DNA from: Pseudomonadota bacterium
GTDB lineage: Bacteria; Pseudomonadota; Gammaproteobacteria; Burkholderiales; Casimicrobiaceae
Direction: 5' to 3'
NCBI GenBank assembly: GCA_018241745.1
Contig: JAFEDG010000006.1
Location: 1-41,150, forward strand
DNA: 41,150 nucleotides
Part shown: positions 40,427 to 41,150 of the stretch, piece by piece
Numbering within the stretch: position 1 is the first letter of the stretch
How the letters are laid out: every line of letters starts with the position of its first letter
Notes under the pieces: generated by a model
Seen by the model: only the letters and a program-made list of their open reading frames with translations
Told to the model about the DNA's origin: nothing
The model's database searches: none
Program-made: the position numbers and the translations under genes

Positions 40427-41150
40427 TGGCGGACGCGCCGCTCGTGTCGGTCATCACGCGCACGCTCGGCCGCGCGTGCCTGGCCGAGGCGGGCGCCGCG
40501 GTCGCCGCGCAGACGTACCGCCCGCTCGAGTGGATCGTCGTCGATGCGAGCGGCGAAGGCACGCTGCGCGCCGACGCGGGGCACGGCGTGACGACACGCG
40601 TCGTCGGTTCCGGCTGCCGCCTGCCGCGCGCGCAGGCGGCGAACACCGGCCTCGACGCCGCGCAGGGCACGTACAGCGCGTGGCTCGACGACGACGACCT
40701 CTGGAAGCCGGGCCACGTGGCGGGTCTCGTCGCTGCACTCGCGGCAGCGCCCGACGCGCGCGCGGCCTATGCGCTGGCCGAGGTCTGGAGCGCGCCCGGC
40801 GCCGTCGCGGCGCACTACTCATTCCATTATTCACCGTACCTGCTGGCGCGCCGCAACCTGTTTCCCCCCAATGCGGTGCTGTTCGCGACGTCGCTCGTCG
40901 CGCGCGACGGCGTGCGCGTCGACCCGGCGCTCGATCACTTCGAGGACTGGGACTTCTGGCTGCAGTGTGCGCGGCATACACGCTTCGTTCGCGTCCACGC
41001 CACGACCGCGATCTACCGCGCGTACCTGTCGCAATCCGGCATCGAGCGCATCGACACGGGCGGCGCGCCGGCCGCGGTCGCCGACGCCCGCGATCGCGTG
41101 TTCGCGCGCCACGCGGCAGCGCGTGGCGCGGCGGCCGCCGCGTGGCGCGA
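40426..41150 (+). CDS. Glycosyltransferase family 2 (partial, C-terminus outside)
   Basis: The first 241 residues of a GT-A enzyme. LVSVITRTLGRACLAEAGAAVAAQTYRPLEWIVVDASG is the nucleotide-binding strand-loop of GT2. AQAANTGLDAAQGTYSAWLDDDDLWKPGHV holds the metal-binding Asp cluster, and ALDHFEDWDFWLQCARH carries the likely catalytic ED. No membrane helix is seen in the visible part. The start ATG shares its A with the stop of the beta-propeller gene. The frame is open at the window edge. The sugar and acceptor are unknown. Confidence 0.85.
   Translation, partial: MADAPLVSVITRTLGRACLAEAGAAVAAQTYRPLEWIVVDASGEGTLRADAGHGVTTRVVGSGCRLPRAQAANTGLDAAQGTYSAWLDDDDLWKPGHVAGLVAALAAAPDARAAYALAEVWSAPGAVAAHYSFHYSPYLLARRNLFPPNAVLFATSLVARDGVRVDPALDHFEDWDFWLQCARHTRFVRVHATTAIYRAYLSQSGIERIDTGGAPAAVADARDRVFARHAAARGAAAAAWR

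Overview
The window is a very GC-rich, gene-dense bacterial chromosome segment. Its gene order points to Betaproteobacteria, most likely Burkholderiales or a close relative: argB-slmA; gpmI, ctpA and moeB; rhodanese-grxC-secB-gpsA-trmL; bioB-bioF-bioH-bioC-bioD; a coxB-coxA-ctaG-coxC aa3 oxidase cluster with twin-TM/SURF1/ctaB/SCO; rubredoxin-thiD-thiE. No rRNA, tRNA, CRISPR array or complete insertion sequence was seen.

Layout. 1-6467 (minus strand): a tightly overlapped lipopolysaccharide operon, with a heptosyltransferase, a GT4 enzyme, the lipid A flippase MsbA, a second GT4, a GT-like protein and a truncated gene at the edge. 6620-8119 (plus): argB and slmA. 8129-14102 (minus): gpmI, ctpA, a HipBA toxin-antitoxin module with a strikingly AT-rich promoter, and a MoeB/ThiF-type adenylyltransferase. 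14179-16944 (plus): rhodanese, grxC, secB, an SH3 protein, and gpsA, which seems to start at CTG. 16963-18230 (minus): trmL and comF. 18311-22909 (plus): a full biotin operon with a BirA-box-like dyad upstream. 23130-27622 (plus): the cytochrome oxidase operon. 27648-34199: a five-gene locus resembling decaprenylphosphoryl-D-arabinose synthesis (UbiA, DprE1, DprE2) plus two GT-C transferases. 34237-37285: the rest of the oxidase assembly genes, without ctaA. 37329-41150: rubredoxin, then thiD-thiE coupled to a beta-propeller protein and a GT2 enzyme that runs off the window.

Two items stand out. First, both long intergenic gaps (11946-12536 and 30059-30444) hold a related roughly 335-bp repeat. 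Each copy has short terminal inverted repeats and two long hairpins in opposite orientation. The loops are conserved and complementary to each other, while the outer stems differ between copies yet pair within each copy. This looks like a REPIN- or MITE-type non-autonomous element. Second, the arabinose-lipid locus interrupts the oxidase cluster and suggests D-arabinofuranose is added to a surface polymer or protein in a Gram-negative cell.

Most genes are linked by ATGA, GTGA or TGATG overlaps, so many starts are fixed by context. All functions are inferred from recognisable motifs and gene order; no database search was run.
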